Assembly: GCA_017557865.1 (NCBI GenBank)
Contig: JAFYXW010000001.1
Coordinates: forward strand, 1-64,000
Source: Candidatus Saccharimonadota bacterium
Lineage (GTDB): Bacteria > Patescibacteriota > Saccharimonadia > Saccharimonadales > Saccharimonadaceae
Length of the DNA: 64,000 nt
Direction: 5' to 3'
Of this stretch, positions 16,698 through 25,372 are shown in pieces. Both the position numbers and the translations under genes were made by a program. The notes below the pieces were generated by a model. That model saw only the letters and a list, made by a program, of their open reading frames with translations. It did no database searches and was not told the origin of the DNA. Each line of letters begins with the position of its first letter. Position 1 is the stretch's first letter.

Positions 16698-17593
16698 CAC
16701 TTTTTAATGATTTTTTGCAAAAAATCAACCATTTATCACCCCTAGAAGCAAAATTTACAGAGGTGTTAGGTACTATTGCGGTTATGCCTAAAATATTGTA
16801 TTTTTATGGAAAAATGCCGGAAAATGTGGTAAAAACTGTTGCAATTGTGGGTTCTCGCCATAACACTAGGTATGGTGAAGAGGTGGCTTACAAAATGGCC
16901 TACGAGCTGGCAAAAAGGGGCGTAATTGTTATTTCTGGGCTAGCCTATGGTATAGATGGCATTGCCCACAGGGGTGCGCTAGATGCCGGTGGTGTAACTT
17001 TGGCGATACTGGGCACGCCGATAGACCGTATTTACCCTAGGAACCACAAAAGTCTTGCCAGGGAGATTGTAGAAAAAGGCGGGGCAGTGATCAGCGAATA
17101 CGCTCCAGGGGCAAAAATCTATCCAAAAACCAGTTTTTTAGAGAGGAATCGGATTATTTCGGGCCTAGCAGATATTGTTGTGGTAGTAGAGGCGGCCGAA
17201 AAATCTGGTTCGCTAAATACTGCCGCGCACGCCTTAGAGCAAGGCAAAGAGGTGTTTGCAGTGCCCGGCAACATTACGAATCCATATTCACAGGGGTGCA
17301 ATAAGCTGATTGCTCAGGGGGCAAACCCCTACACCGGACCAGAAGATCTGCTGCGGGTGCTTTTTCCGGAGGAATTTGCGAAAAAACGCAAAAAAATTGC
17401 ACAACTATTATTATTTGGAGATAACGACACTGAGACTAGAATTCTGCGCTGCCTTGCCGATGGCACCCGTGACGGCACCAAAATTATAGAAGAGCTCGGT
17501 CTGCCACCAGCATTGTTTAATGAAACCATCACGATTTTAGAGATAAAAGGCGCCGTTCGCGCCCTCGGGGCCAATAATTGGGCTCTAGCCTAG
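16691..17593 (+). CDS. dprA: DNA-processing protein DprA
   Basis: DprA binds incoming single-stranded DNA and loads RecA during transformation. The 300-aa protein has the Rossmann-like core with AIVGSRHNTRYG, VISGLAYGIDGIAHRGAL, TLAILGTPIDRIYPRNH, and SGSLNTAAHALEQGKEVFAVPGNI, all typical. A winged-helix tail follows (about residues 245-300). The start is fixed by AGGAG 7 nt before the ATG at 16691. Its end overlaps the end of pth, on the other strand, by 9 bp. With the xth and T4-like ATPase genes it may indicate DNA uptake ability; competence is known in some Saccharibacteria relatives only by gene content. Confidence 0.93.
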   Translation: MSTLFNDFLQKINHLSPLEAKFTEVLGTIAVMPKILYFYGKMPENVVKTVAIVGSRHNTRYGEEVAYKMAYELAKRGVIVISGLAYGIDGIAHRGALDAGGVTLAILGTPIDRIYPRNHKSLAREIVEKGGAVISEYAPGAKIYPKTSFLERNRIISGLADIVVVVEAAEKSGSLNTAAHALEQGKEVFAVPGNITNPYSQGCNKLIAQGANPYTGPEDLLRVLFPEEFAKKRKKIAQLLLFGDNDTETRILRCLADGTRDGTKIIEELGLPPALFNETITILEIKGAVRALGANNWALA

Positions 17594-18107
17594 AAATTCG
17601 TCAATTTGCTCGGCGACCTTGCTAAGCACCTCTGGCAGAAGCTCTTTTTCCTCTGGAGTAAACTTAGATAACACGAAATCCACGTCGCCGATTTTTTTGC
17701 GAAGTTCATCGTTCCCTGTGCCGATACGAAGACGCGAAAAGTCCTCTGTTCCAAGCGTAGAAATGATAGATTTTAACCCGTTATTGCCACCGGCGGAACC
17801 AGAAGCTCGGTTCCTAATTTTGCCAAATTCTAAATTAAAGTCATCGCAAACTACCAAAATATCAGAGGTAGAAATCTTGTAATAATGCATAAATTCCTGC
17901 ACGGCCCGGCCGGATTCATTGTAATAATCCTGTGGTTTCAAGAAAAATATGTCGCCAGCCCGCGCGTAAACTGCACCAAATTTTGGCTTTTCTTCCCAGT
18001 TTAGCCCGCGCTTTTTAAACAAAAAATCTAGCGCCAAAAATCCAGAATTGTGCCTTGTAAAATTGTACTGATTCCCCGGATTTCCCAGGCCGATAACTAG
18101 TTTCATA
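17585..18107 (-). CDS. pth: Peptidyl-tRNA hydrolase
   Basis: Pth frees tRNA from stalled peptidyl-tRNA. It begins MKLVIGLGNPGNQYNFTRHNSGF, containing the conserved Asn and catalytic His (RHN), then DDFNLEFGKIRNRASGSAGGNNGLKSI, the substrate-binding stretch. The length (about 173 aa) is slightly short of the usual 185-195. The start is set at 18107 because the seven upstream codons overlap the promoter; TATAAT ends 6 nt before this ATG, so the mRNA should be leaderless. Its -35 (TTGATA) sits in the loop of the phoH terminator. Confidence 0.94.
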
Positions 18108-18113
18108 AAAATA

Positions 18114-18153
18114 TTATACCATAAAAACACCCCGCTATCAAAGCAGGGTGTTA
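18114..18153 (-). promoter_or_regulatory. Composite element: phoH terminator with pth promoter inside
   Basis: Leftward, the stem ACACCCTGC/GCGGGGTGT (one mismatch) with TTTTT ends phoH. Its loop contains TTGATA (18136-18141), which is 16 bp from TATAAT (18114-18119). So the terminator stem and U-tract form the spacer of the next promoter. Transcription should start at the pth ATG. Confidence 0.7.
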
Positions 18154-18171
18154 ATAAAGAGTAGTGACGGA

Positions 18172-20019
18172 TTAGTAGAGACCTAATTTTTCTTTTACCT
18201 TTGCAAGGTTTTTGAAAACTGAACCCGTAGATTCATTTCTCTGGTTTTCCGTAAGATGGATAAAAGCAGCGTTCTCTTCGTCTTTGAGTAACTGCGTTGC
18301 AAAGTAAAGACCATTTAACATCATTTTCTCCGGGTTATTCTTGGGGATCTGCGAATAGTCCCCGGTGACGATCATTTTGGAACCTTCTCCGCATCTCGTT
18401 AACATCGTTACGGCGTTGTTTAGCGAGCCATCATCGTTTTTGATCTCGACTCTCTGAAATTCATCAAGAAAGACAATGGAACGGTTAAAGCTACGGCCCT
18501 GGATGGTTTCATAGGGAGCAATTGTGAAGTACTTCCTAAAAATAGAATCAACTTCTCTCTCAATAGCATCTTTGTAGGTGCCTTTTTCCTCCCAAGACTG
18601 CGACTGGTCTTTGTACGAGTCTGTGTCCTTTCGCTTTTTGCCACCTTTGCTAGATGGAGCCGTGCTGAACTCGGCTTTATTGCCCTTTTGCAGGTTTTCC
18701 CGCATTTCTTTGTATTTTGGGAAAGACTCAACATAGGAGCGAATAGCATCTTTGCAGCTTGATACCAAAGGATCGAGCTTTTCTTCCAATTTGCCAGGTA
18801 TAGCCCCACAATCCAGTTTTGAACTAAGAGTGGTGATAAATACAATCTGGTCAAATTCATTAGCTCTTACCTTTTTGATAGCGTGGACGAGCGGCGTATA
18901 AGTCTTACCTGTACCACCATCACCAGTCGTGACGACTGTTTTGATTCTCGGGTCATTCAGCGCATCGTAATAGGCTGCCATTCTAGCAGGCTGGTTTTGG
19001 GGCCACTTACCCTTCTTTTGAGGGATAGCTTCGCCTTCTTTTCTCCAGTGCGCGATGGGTTTGAGCGTTCTACTTTTCTTGTCGAATCTGAGGACATTCG
19101 TATAATAACCTTCCGTTAACAGAAAATTCTTTGGGTAGTCCTTTTCGTTCTCCAGTTTCAGAATTACATACTCGTTTGCAAGGAGCGGAAGCTGCTCCGG
19201 CATGTAAGACAAAAACTCTTCTTCCGTGAGCTTTTCTTCCACAAAGCAGTATTTGAACATTTCTGTGGGGACAAACAGTTCACGACAACCCGTAAAAGGC
19301 GGATAATTGTCGAAAGTGCACTTATAAGCGTAAACGCCCATTCTTGAATATGCTTTAACGATTAAACCGTTGTCCTTTGTAAGCAGACAAACATCGCTAT
19401 ACTTGCTTTTTACCGCAGAAAGATCAATCGGTTCTGAGCCATCAACCTTTTTACCCTTGTTAATCAAGTTTACAACGAGTGCCGTCACAGCGACCCAACC
19501 GTCATTATCCTTGATTTCTATTGGCAATGCATCCTGCAAATTCTTGTGGAGAGCCAGAATAGAGATAGTTTGGGTTCCGATGCCGGTTTTTACAGATGAA
19601 GAAAGGTCTAACGAAGACTGCAAGCTACCAACGTACGCAGGCATCAGCTTTGCAAGTCTCTTTAAAACCAAGCTAGCCTCTTTTGCGCGCCAGCCGTGGC
19701 CTTTTTTGATACCCTCAAGTTCATCATGAACTACTGCCGGGATTACCAACTGGGCATTATCCAAATTCGGCTCAAAGTTTAAAGGCTTACGCCAATCCGG
19801 GTCTCCTGGATCGGGAATAATGTCCGGGCAACTAATCAAGATATTCGTGTCCAAAACGAATGTTCTTACCTTGTCGATTTTGCGCAGCTTCTTGGCTTCT
19901 GGTTCTTTAATCTCTTCTTCTACTGTAACATTGTCTTTTTCTAAAGCTTGGAGTTCTTTTTTACTTGTATGACGCTGATCGCGTCTGTCCTGGCGCTTAT
20001 TGCTATATTTGTTAGCCAT
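18172..20019 (-). CDS. PhoH-family ATPase with N-terminal PIN domain
   Basis: A 615-aa PIN-PhoH (PhoH2-type) protein. A basic N-terminus is followed by the PIN domain, which opens TFVLDTNILISCPD (about residue 52) and includes acidic DNDGWVAVTAL. The PhoH helicase-like domain has the Walker A GDGGTGKTYT (about residue 368) and Walker B IVFLDEFQRV, then TGDYSQIP. Family members couple RNA unwinding with PIN-type RNA cleavage. It is longer than common PhoH2 (about 440 aa) owing to a charged insertion around residues 425-475 (GGKKRKDTDSYKDQSQSW). The Shine-Dalgarno site is a perfect AAGGAGGTGATC at 20022-20033. Confidence 0.88.
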   Translation of the reverse strand: MANKYSNKRQDRRDQRHTSKKELQALEKDNVTVEEEIKEPEAKKLRKIDKVRTFVLDTNILISCPDIIPDPGDPDWRKPLNFEPNLDNAQLVIPAVVHDELEGIKKGHGWRAKEASLVLKRLAKLMPAYVGSLQSSLDLSSSVKTGIGTQTISILALHKNLQDALPIEIKDNDGWVAVTALVVNLINKGKKVDGSEPIDLSAVKSKYSDVCLLTKDNGLIVKAYSRMGVYAYKCTFDNYPPFTGCRELFVPTEMFKYCFVEEKLTEEEFLSYMPEQLPLLANEYVILKLENEKDYPKNFLLTEGYYTNVLRFDKKSRTLKPIAHWRKEGEAIPQKKGKWPQNQPARMAAYYDALNDPRIKTVVTTGDGGTGKTYTPLVHAIKKVRANEFDQIVFITTLSSKLDCGAIPGKLEEKLDPLVSSCKDAIRSYVESFPKYKEMRENLQKGNKAEFSTAPSSKGGKKRKDTDSYKDQSQSWEEKGTYKDAIEREVDSIFRKYFTIAPYETIQGRSFNRSIVFLDEFQRVEIKNDDGSLNNAVTMLTRCGEGSKMIVTGDYSQIPKNNPEKMMLNGLYFATQLLKDEENAAFIHLTENQRNESTGSVFKNLAKVKEKLGLY

Positions 20020-20118
20020 CCGATCACCTCCTTATTGTGAAAGTTCTTGGCGCCTAGTCCACCCCGCCACTACATATAAAAATATGGGCTGATGCCCACA
20101 TTTTTATTATACTATATT

Positions 20119-21573
20119 TTATTCAGTTTTGTCTTTTTTATCACTACGATACGAAAACATAATCGGCGTGCCCACAAATGGATACTTTTCGCGGATTTTA
20201 CGCTCGAGATAGCGTTTCCAAGACCAATGAAGTAGCTCTAGATCGTGGCCGTGCACCACAAACCAAGGCGGGCAAGTGTCGGTCTGTACGATGTATTTTG
20301 GCTTTGGGCGAGTGTTTTTAAGCCCAGCTGGAGCATGCGAAATAATTGCTTCATTCAAAATCTTGTTCAAGTCTGAGGTTTTAATTTCTAGGTGGCGGTT
20401 TTTCTCAATTTCGGTAGCCAGCTCAAATAGTTGCGTGACATTGTGTCCGGTTTCGGAGCTGGTGATGAGTACTGGCGCATATGGGAGAAAATCAAAATCT
20501 TTTTCGAGCGCATCAAGAAGAAAATCTGCCGCAGTGCGGTTGCCAACATTTTCTTCGCCAAAGAAATTGGTAGGGTTGGCATCGTCGAGCAAATCTGCCT
20601 TAGTCACAACCACAATAATTCCCTTGCCCGCCTCTACAATTTGGCCAGCGAGCGACTGATCTAGTTTAGAATGCGGCTCGGTAGAATCTACGAGCAGCGC
20701 ACAGACATCGGCCTCTTCGATAGCGGCAAGAGTGCGAATAGCAGAAAACTTTTCGATACCCACCTCGCGTTTACCAGGTTTACGTAGGCCTGCAGTATCG
20801 AGTATTTCAATATCGCGGCCCTTGTAGCGGACATTTACGCGGTTAATATCGCGCGTAGTGCCCTGTCTAGAGCTCACAACAGCTTGCTGTTTCTTTGCGA
20901 GCGAGTTAAATAGACTAGATTTACCTACATTTGGGCGCCCGATCAAAGCAATTTTGAGAGCTGGCATAGATGTCTCTTCGAGGGGATTTCGGAGCGCGGC
21001 AGCGCGAGAGTTAGCGCCATCCGCCCGTGGCGCTCGCCCCTTGGGACGCGAATGGTCGCAGACCAACGGGCCGGATGGACGCGACCCGAGAAGAGATACT
21101 ATGCCTGCTTTCAATTTTTCTATGCCTTGGCCAGTTGTAGCAGAAACATAAAATGCATTTTCTGGCGCGATGCCAAGCGCGCGGAATTCTGTAATTGGTA
21201 AGCTTTCGGCCAAATCACACTTGTTTAGCACGAGATAAACTGGTTTTCCAGAACGAAGTGCATCTTTTGCGATTTTAGCGTCGCGGTGGTCAAAATATTT
21301 ACTCGAATCAAGAGTTACAAGGATAATATCGGCAGATTCAATTGCGTCCTGGATTTGGTCTTGAATCGACGCCTCAAAATCATCATTTGGATCTTTTAGA
21401 CCTGCAGTATCAATCAAAATAAACCGGTCATCAATCCGGGCAATCACGTTGTCGCGCGTAGTACCTTCTTCGCGTGCTACGATTGCAATGTTTTTTCGCG
21501 CCATACGGTTTAAAATGCTAGATTTTCCAGCATTGGTTTGGCCAATTAGCGCCACTACAGGTAACTTTTTCAT
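20119..21573 (-). CDS. der: Ribosome-assembly GTPase Der (EngA) with an unusual linker insertion
   Basis: Der has two tandem GTPase domains and a KH-like C-terminus and acts in 50S assembly. G1 motifs GQTNAGKSS (residue 10 region) and GRPNVGKSS, the DTAGL motifs and NKCD/TKAD are all present. The start is the ATG at 21573 (AAGGA upstream); an in-frame TTG lies 6 bp earlier. Between the G domains lies a stretch of about 39 residues (from SRPSGPLVCD to NPLEETS) encoded by markedly GC-rich, palindrome-containing DNA, unlike the rest of the gene (see separate entry). The reading frame is intact through it. Confidence 0.95.
   Translation of the reverse strand: MKKLPVVALIGQTNAGKSSILNRMARKNIAIVAREEGTTRDNVIARIDDRFILIDTAGLKDPNDDFEASIQDQIQDAIESADIILVTLDSSKYFDHRDAKIAKDALRSGKPVYLVLNKCDLAESLPITEFRALGIAPENAFYVSATTGQGIEKLKAGIVSLLGSRPSGPLVCDHSRPKGRAPRADGANSRAAALRNPLEETSMPALKIALIGRPNVGKSSLFNSLAKKQQAVVSSRQGTTRDINRVNVRYKGRDIEILDTAGLRKPGKREVGIEKFSAIRTLAAIEEADVCALLVDSTEPHSKLDQSLAGQIVEAGKGIIVVVTKADLLDDANPTNFFGEENVGNRTAADFLLDALEKDFDFLPYAPVLITSSETGHNVTQLFELATEIEKNRHLEIKTSDLNKILNEAIISHAPAGLKNTRPKPKYIVQTDTCPPWFVVHGHDLELLHWSWKRYLERKIREKYPFVGTPIMFSYRSDKKDKTE
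20976..21104. repeat. GC-rich palindromic insertion in frame within der
   Basis: This segment is far richer in G+C than its surroundings. It contains AGCGCCA/TGGCGCT (about 21012-21034), GGTC-GCA-GACC near 21053, and outer arms CTCTTC (20973-20978) and GAAGAG (21089-21095) in inverted orientation. It encodes a Pro/Arg/Ala/Gly-rich linker. It resembles palindromic elements inserted in frame in genes of other bacteria, but no second copy is visible in this window. Confidence 0.55.
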
Positions 21574-21592
21574 AATCAATCCTTCACAAAAA

Positions 21593-21669
21593 TGGTGATT
21601 CCTGCGGGAGTCGAACCCGCGATTTTCTGGATGAGAACCAGACGTCCTAGACCACTAGACGAAGGAACC
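21593..21669 (-). tRNA. tRNA-Glu (anticodon CTC)
   Basis: The minus strand reads GGTTCCT...AGGAATC-A-CCA with a 7-bp acceptor stem, one G-U pair, and encoded CCA. The anticodon stem TCTGG/CCAGA closes the loop TTCTCAT, giving anticodon CTC (reads GAG). The T arm GCGGG-TTCGACT-CCCGC is standard. The promoter TTGCGT-N17-TAAAAT overlaps the last codons of the DUF3048 gene upstream. Confidence 0.93.
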
Positions 21670-21696
21670 ACTTCTATTATTTTATCACAAAAATGC

Positions 21697-22944
21697 TTAG
21701 TACGCAACACCGCCATAGTGTGGCACCGCCGATATAAAGGTTTGCCCAGGAGCGAGTTCAATAATGTTCCCACTTTCATTCTTGAACTCAATTTGTGCTT
21801 CTTTTGAGGCTTTATTCCAGGTGCCCTTTATTGCTATGCCATTTTGGAAAATATATGCGTCGCCAGAGCCAATTGTGGTAATCGCCTCGTGATAATTATC
21901 GGATGCGCGGGTTTCGTGTACGATCATCGCAATTACCACCGATGGCGAAATCTGCGAAAGCGTACAAGCATCTTCCGGGTTTCTTTCACCCAAATCTTCT
22001 GTAGGACAGACATAAACACTGTGTGGTTCCCCACTGCCATAGCTACGATTGTAAGTATTTGTGGCTGAATTATAGTCGTATACAACGTTAAAATCACCCC
22101 AACCACCATAAGTAAGCTCAATGTGCCCAACTTGGGCCTTCATTTCTGACAAATTCTTTTCGCTAGCTTTGGTAATGTCTAGTTTTTCGCTTACAGTGGC
22201 GTCCACACGGCTTTTTGCAGATTGTTCTGGTGTCATTCTAGCAAAACCTTTGATATTTGCACTGGTGTAGCCAGTATTGGCGCTGTATTGGCGTAAATAA
22301 TTAGCCGTAGTAAACAAATTATTCCAAAGACGAGATCCGTACGTGCCGCGGTACATATATTGATAATTTTCACTCAAATCGCGATAACCACCAGCAGCCA
22401 CTGCGGCCAAAGCATCTGGCGCGCCACCTGCGTGCACAATAACACAATCAAATGGCGTATCCCATTCTAGATAATAAATTCTTAGTGAACGAAGCGGTCC
22501 AATAATTGCTTGGGTTGGGTTTTGGTAAATCGCTGCAAAACGTGTAATGCCGGCTTCAGCAATAGCTTCAAATACTACGCCAGCATCGGTCAAGCCAGAA
22601 TGTGGCCTAGCGCCATCGGTACCATTTGGCGTTTGTACACAATAAACCGGTGCAGTCTTGGCACCAGCATCTTTTAGCTCTACGCCAGTTAGGCTACTGT
22701 AGATTTTTTCGCCAGATTCAGGCGCGCTAGGAATTGCCGGAAAAGAGAGTGTTGGTAAGGCTTCTTTTGGTAGTAAAAACGGCAACGCAATCATTACACC
22801 GCCGCCAATTATGCCCAAAATTCCTATAATCAAAAACACCAAATCACGTTTAGAAAAAGGAGTTTTTTCTGGTTTTTCTTCCTTTTTTAATTCTTCTTGT
22901 GATAAATTAATCGTGATTTGCTCAGTTTCCACTTTTTTGTCCAA
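21697..22944 (-). CDS. DUF3048 (YerB-like) membrane-anchored extracellular protein
   Basis: A 415-aa protein with a cytoplasmic N-terminus (about 32 residues), one membrane span (about 33-56, LVFLIIGILGIIGGGVMIALPFLL) and a large outside domain. DUF3048 signatures are clear: ARPHSGLTDAGVVFEAIAEAGITRFAAIY and IGPLRSLRIYYLEW. The family is related to YerB of Bacillus; its function is not known to me, though wall association is often suggested. The start is a TTG (22944) since no ATG precedes the membrane span, so the exact start is uncertain. It is followed by tRNA-Glu. Confidence 0.85.
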   Translation of the reverse strand: MDKKVETEQITINLSQEELKKEEKPEKTPFSKRDLVFLIIGILGIIGGGVMIALPFLLPKEALPTLSFPAIPSAPESGEKIYSSLTGVELKDAGAKTAPVYCVQTPNGTDGARPHSGLTDAGVVFEAIAEAGITRFAAIYQNPTQAIIGPLRSLRIYYLEWDTPFDCVIVHAGGAPDALAAVAAGGYRDLSENYQYMYRGTYGSRLWNNLFTTANYLRQYSANTGYTSANIKGFARMTPEQSAKSRVDATVSEKLDITKASEKNLSEMKAQVGHIELTYGGWGDFNVVYDYNSATNTYNRSYGSGEPHSVYVCPTEDLGERNPEDACTLSQISPSVVIAMIVHETRASDNYHEAITTIGSGDAYIFQNGIAIKGTWNKASKEAQIEFKNESGNIIELAPGQTFISAVPHYGGVAY

Positions 22945-22979
22945 ATTAGTTATTCTTATTTTAGCACAAAAAAGTTAAA

Positions 22980-24419
22980 TTAAATACTACGAGCAACAGT
23001 GTTTAGACGCGCTAAGCTTGTCTCACGTCCAAGGACTTCTAGAGTTAGATTTAGCGCTGGGCTAAATGGCGCAAAGCTAACAGCGATTCTAATTAAGCTA
23101 AATAATTCAGCTGGTTTTTTGTCAGTTTCGGCCAGTAATTCATTCAAGGCATTCTGTAAATTGTCTGCAGTCCAGTCGGAGACAGCCGTAAGTTTTGCAA
23201 CGGTGGCCTTTAGTAAACTTTCGAGCTCGGATTCGGACATCTTTTTTAGAAATTTGTTGTTCACCAACATGTCTAAATCTAGCTTTGGTTCTTCAAAGAA
23301 ATACCTAGTCATTTCGCGTAGATCTGCCAAAACTTTTAGACGATCATAAATAATCGCTAGGACTTTTTTGCGGTAATCTTCAGAAGAATTCATAGCTACT
23401 TCTGGCCAAAAACCTTCGGTGCGATCATATAAAGCCGAACAGCCTTGTTCGTCGAAAATCCGGCGAATCCATTGACCATTCATCCAATAAAGCTTGGTTT
23501 CATCATAGCGTGCACCGGAAGTCTGGATTTTGTCCAAACTAAATTTATCGATTAATTCTTCCTTTGTATAAATTTCTTGTTCGGTGCCATCATTCCAACC
23601 GAGGCTAACAAGATAATTTAACATTGCTTCTGGCAAAACGCCATCATCGCGGTATTCAGTTACGGATTTGGCGCCATCACGTTTACCAAGTTTCTTGTTT
23701 CCAGTAGGCGCAAGAATGTGTGGCAAAGATACAAAAACTGGGTGTTCTAGGCCTAGTGCTTCATAAATAGCTAGATAATTTGGCGTGCTAGAAAGATATT
23801 CTACGCCACGCATAATGTGGGTTACACCCATCTCGGCATCATCTACAATGTGAGCGAAGTTATAGGTTGGGTAACCATCTTTTTTGATTAAAATGATGTC
23901 ATCCAAAACTTCTGGACCAGTATGCATGTCGCCCATTACGGCATCGGTCCAGTTATAGTCTTTTGGTTCGGCCTTAAATCTTAGTGGAATGCCTGGTTCC
24001 CATTCTGGAGTTTCGGTTGGACGGAAATTACGATAAAGAAATGGTACTTTTTTCTCAGTGCACTCACGGCGGTATTCGTCGATTTTTTCAGCTGGAGTTG
24101 GGTCGGCATAAGCACGGCCGGACTCTATTAGCTTGCGGGCCCATCTGTGATAAATTTCTAGTCTTTCGCTCTGGAAATATGGGCCATGATCTCCGCCTAC
24201 GATTGGGCCTTCGTCCCAGTCAAGACCAAGCCATTTCAAAGTGTCTTCAATTAAATCGGTTGCGCCCTCTACGTAACGTTCCCTATCCGTGTCTTCGATA
24301 CGCAAAATCATTTTGCCATCATTTTGGCGAGCAAAAAGATATGGATAAATTGCCGAACGAACATTTCCAATATGGATATAGCCGGTTGGGCTCGGCGCAA
24401 AACGAGTAATTACATTCAT
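22980..24419 (-). CDS. gltX: Glutamyl-tRNA synthetase
   Basis: GltX charges tRNA-Glu. The class I signatures are FAPSPTGYIHIGN (HIGH region, residue 7 on) and KLGKRDGAKS (KMSKS equivalent, about residue 245). The 479-aa length is normal. GatCAB is encoded at 40591-44079 and no GlnRS is seen, so this enzyme may be non-discriminating and also charge tRNA-Gln with Glu for later amidation; that is inference. TATAAT ends exactly 6 nt before the ATG, predicting a leaderless mRNA. Confidence 0.95.
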   Translation of the reverse strand: MNVITRFAPSPTGYIHIGNVRSAIYPYLFARQNDGKMILRIEDTDRERYVEGATDLIEDTLKWLGLDWDEGPIVGGDHGPYFQSERLEIYHRWARKLIESGRAYADPTPAEKIDEYRRECTEKKVPFLYRNFRPTETPEWEPGIPLRFKAEPKDYNWTDAVMGDMHTGPEVLDDIILIKKDGYPTYNFAHIVDDAEMGVTHIMRGVEYLSSTPNYLAIYEALGLEHPVFVSLPHILAPTGNKKLGKRDGAKSVTEYRDDGVLPEAMLNYLVSLGWNDGTEQEIYTKEELIDKFSLDKIQTSGARYDETKLYWMNGQWIRRIFDEQGCSALYDRTEGFWPEVAMNSSEDYRKKVLAIIYDRLKVLADLREMTRYFFEEPKLDLDMLVNNKFLKKMSESELESLLKATVAKLTAVSDWTADNLQNALNELLAETDKKPAELFSLIRIAVSFAPFSPALNLTLEVLGRETSLARLNTVARSI

Positions 24420-24437
24420 GAAATTATTATATCACTT

Positions 24438-25274
24438 TTAGAGAGATACAGCAATTGAACGGATTTGTTTTTTTGTGAGTTCACCAGAGTAAGTTTTGAT
24501 CTTGAAGACGATACCACCATTTACCCACGCAGCATCGTTGCCGCTAACGTAAATAGTTAAACCTTGGTCGCGGATGATAATGTAGTTGTCTTCGTAAGCG
24601 TCGCGGACGTAGTTAGACAAAAGTGCATTTGAATCCCAGGTGGAACGCTCTTCTATTAATGAGAAAGTGCCGCCAGTGCTTGAATTTTTGAAATTCAAAA
24701 CAATCCTACCGTCTTCTGATACGATATCCGACAAAGCAAAATCGCGCGGTACGTATGATGGGTAAGAAGCATCGATACCGGTTTGCATTGCTGCAACCTT
24801 CAAAGAAATGTCTGGCATGTTTAGATTTACAAAATAAACAATTGCAAAAACCGCTGCGGCTGCACAACCTAGTGCAAGCAAAATTTTGCCAGCGCCAAAG
24901 TGGAATTTTTCGGAACGTTTGGCCTTTTTATCCTCTACGTTTTCTTCTTTTGCGACACTGGCCAAAGCTTTTTTGATAGCCTGATCCTTTAGTTCTTTGG
25001 CGGATAAAATCTTGGCTGGTTCTGGTTTTTCGACACGTTTTTGCATTCTGGCTTTGACATTTGCCATGTCGATTACCGCCCTATTCGTGGTTGGTCTACT
25101 AGCAACTGATTTCTGAACAACTGGCCTCCCCACGGCTGGCCTCTGAACAACTGGCCTCTGAACATTTACTTTTTGGGCAGTTGGTCTTTGAACGTATTTC
25201 CGATTGAGCGTAGTAGAAGACATCACTCTGCGGTGCGCCACCGTAGCCTTCTGATTATCATCGGATTTCTGCAT
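24438..25274 (-). CDS. Single-span membrane protein with VQRP-rich cytoplasmic tail
   Basis: The protein (278 aa from the ATG at 25274, with GAGG upstream) has a basic, probably disordered N-terminus with repeated QRP/GRP/SRP units (residues about 20-65). A membrane span follows at about 128-147 (ILLALGCAAAAVFAIVYFV). The C-terminal extracellular domain of about 120 residues, with LIEERSTWDSNALL and TIYVSGNDAAWVNGGIVFKI, resembles the DUF4367-like domains of anti-sigma or lipoprotein families, but the match is by eye. It is divergent from the PEGA gene at 25373. Function unknown. Confidence 0.7.
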   Translation of the reverse strand: MQKSDDNQKATVAHRRVMSSTTLNRKYVQRPTAQKVNVQRPVVQRPAVGRPVVQKSVASRPTTNRAVIDMANVKARMQKRVEKPEPAKILSAKELKDQAIKKALASVAKEENVEDKKAKRSEKFHFGAGKILLALGCAAAAVFAIVYFVNLNMPDISLKVAAMQTGIDASYPSYVPRDFALSDIVSEDGRIVLNFKNSSTGGTFSLIEERSTWDSNALLSNYVRDAYEDNYIIIRDQGLTIYVSGNDAAWVNGGIVFKIKTYSGELTKKQIRSIAVSL

Positions 25275-25356
25275 TTTCTCTACCTCGCTTATTCTTAATA
25301 TAATGATACTAGGTATTTTATCAAAACGCAAGAGCTAAAAATTAAAAAAATTATGG

Positions 25357-25362
25357 TATAAT
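25357..25362 (+). promoter_or_regulatory. -10 element of the PEGA protein gene
   Basis: Extended -10 TGGTATAAT, with the hexamer ending 10 nt before the ATG at 25373. The leader is at most about 4 nt, so the transcript is leaderless or nearly so. Confidence 0.65.
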
Positions 25363-25372
25363 ATAACCACAT

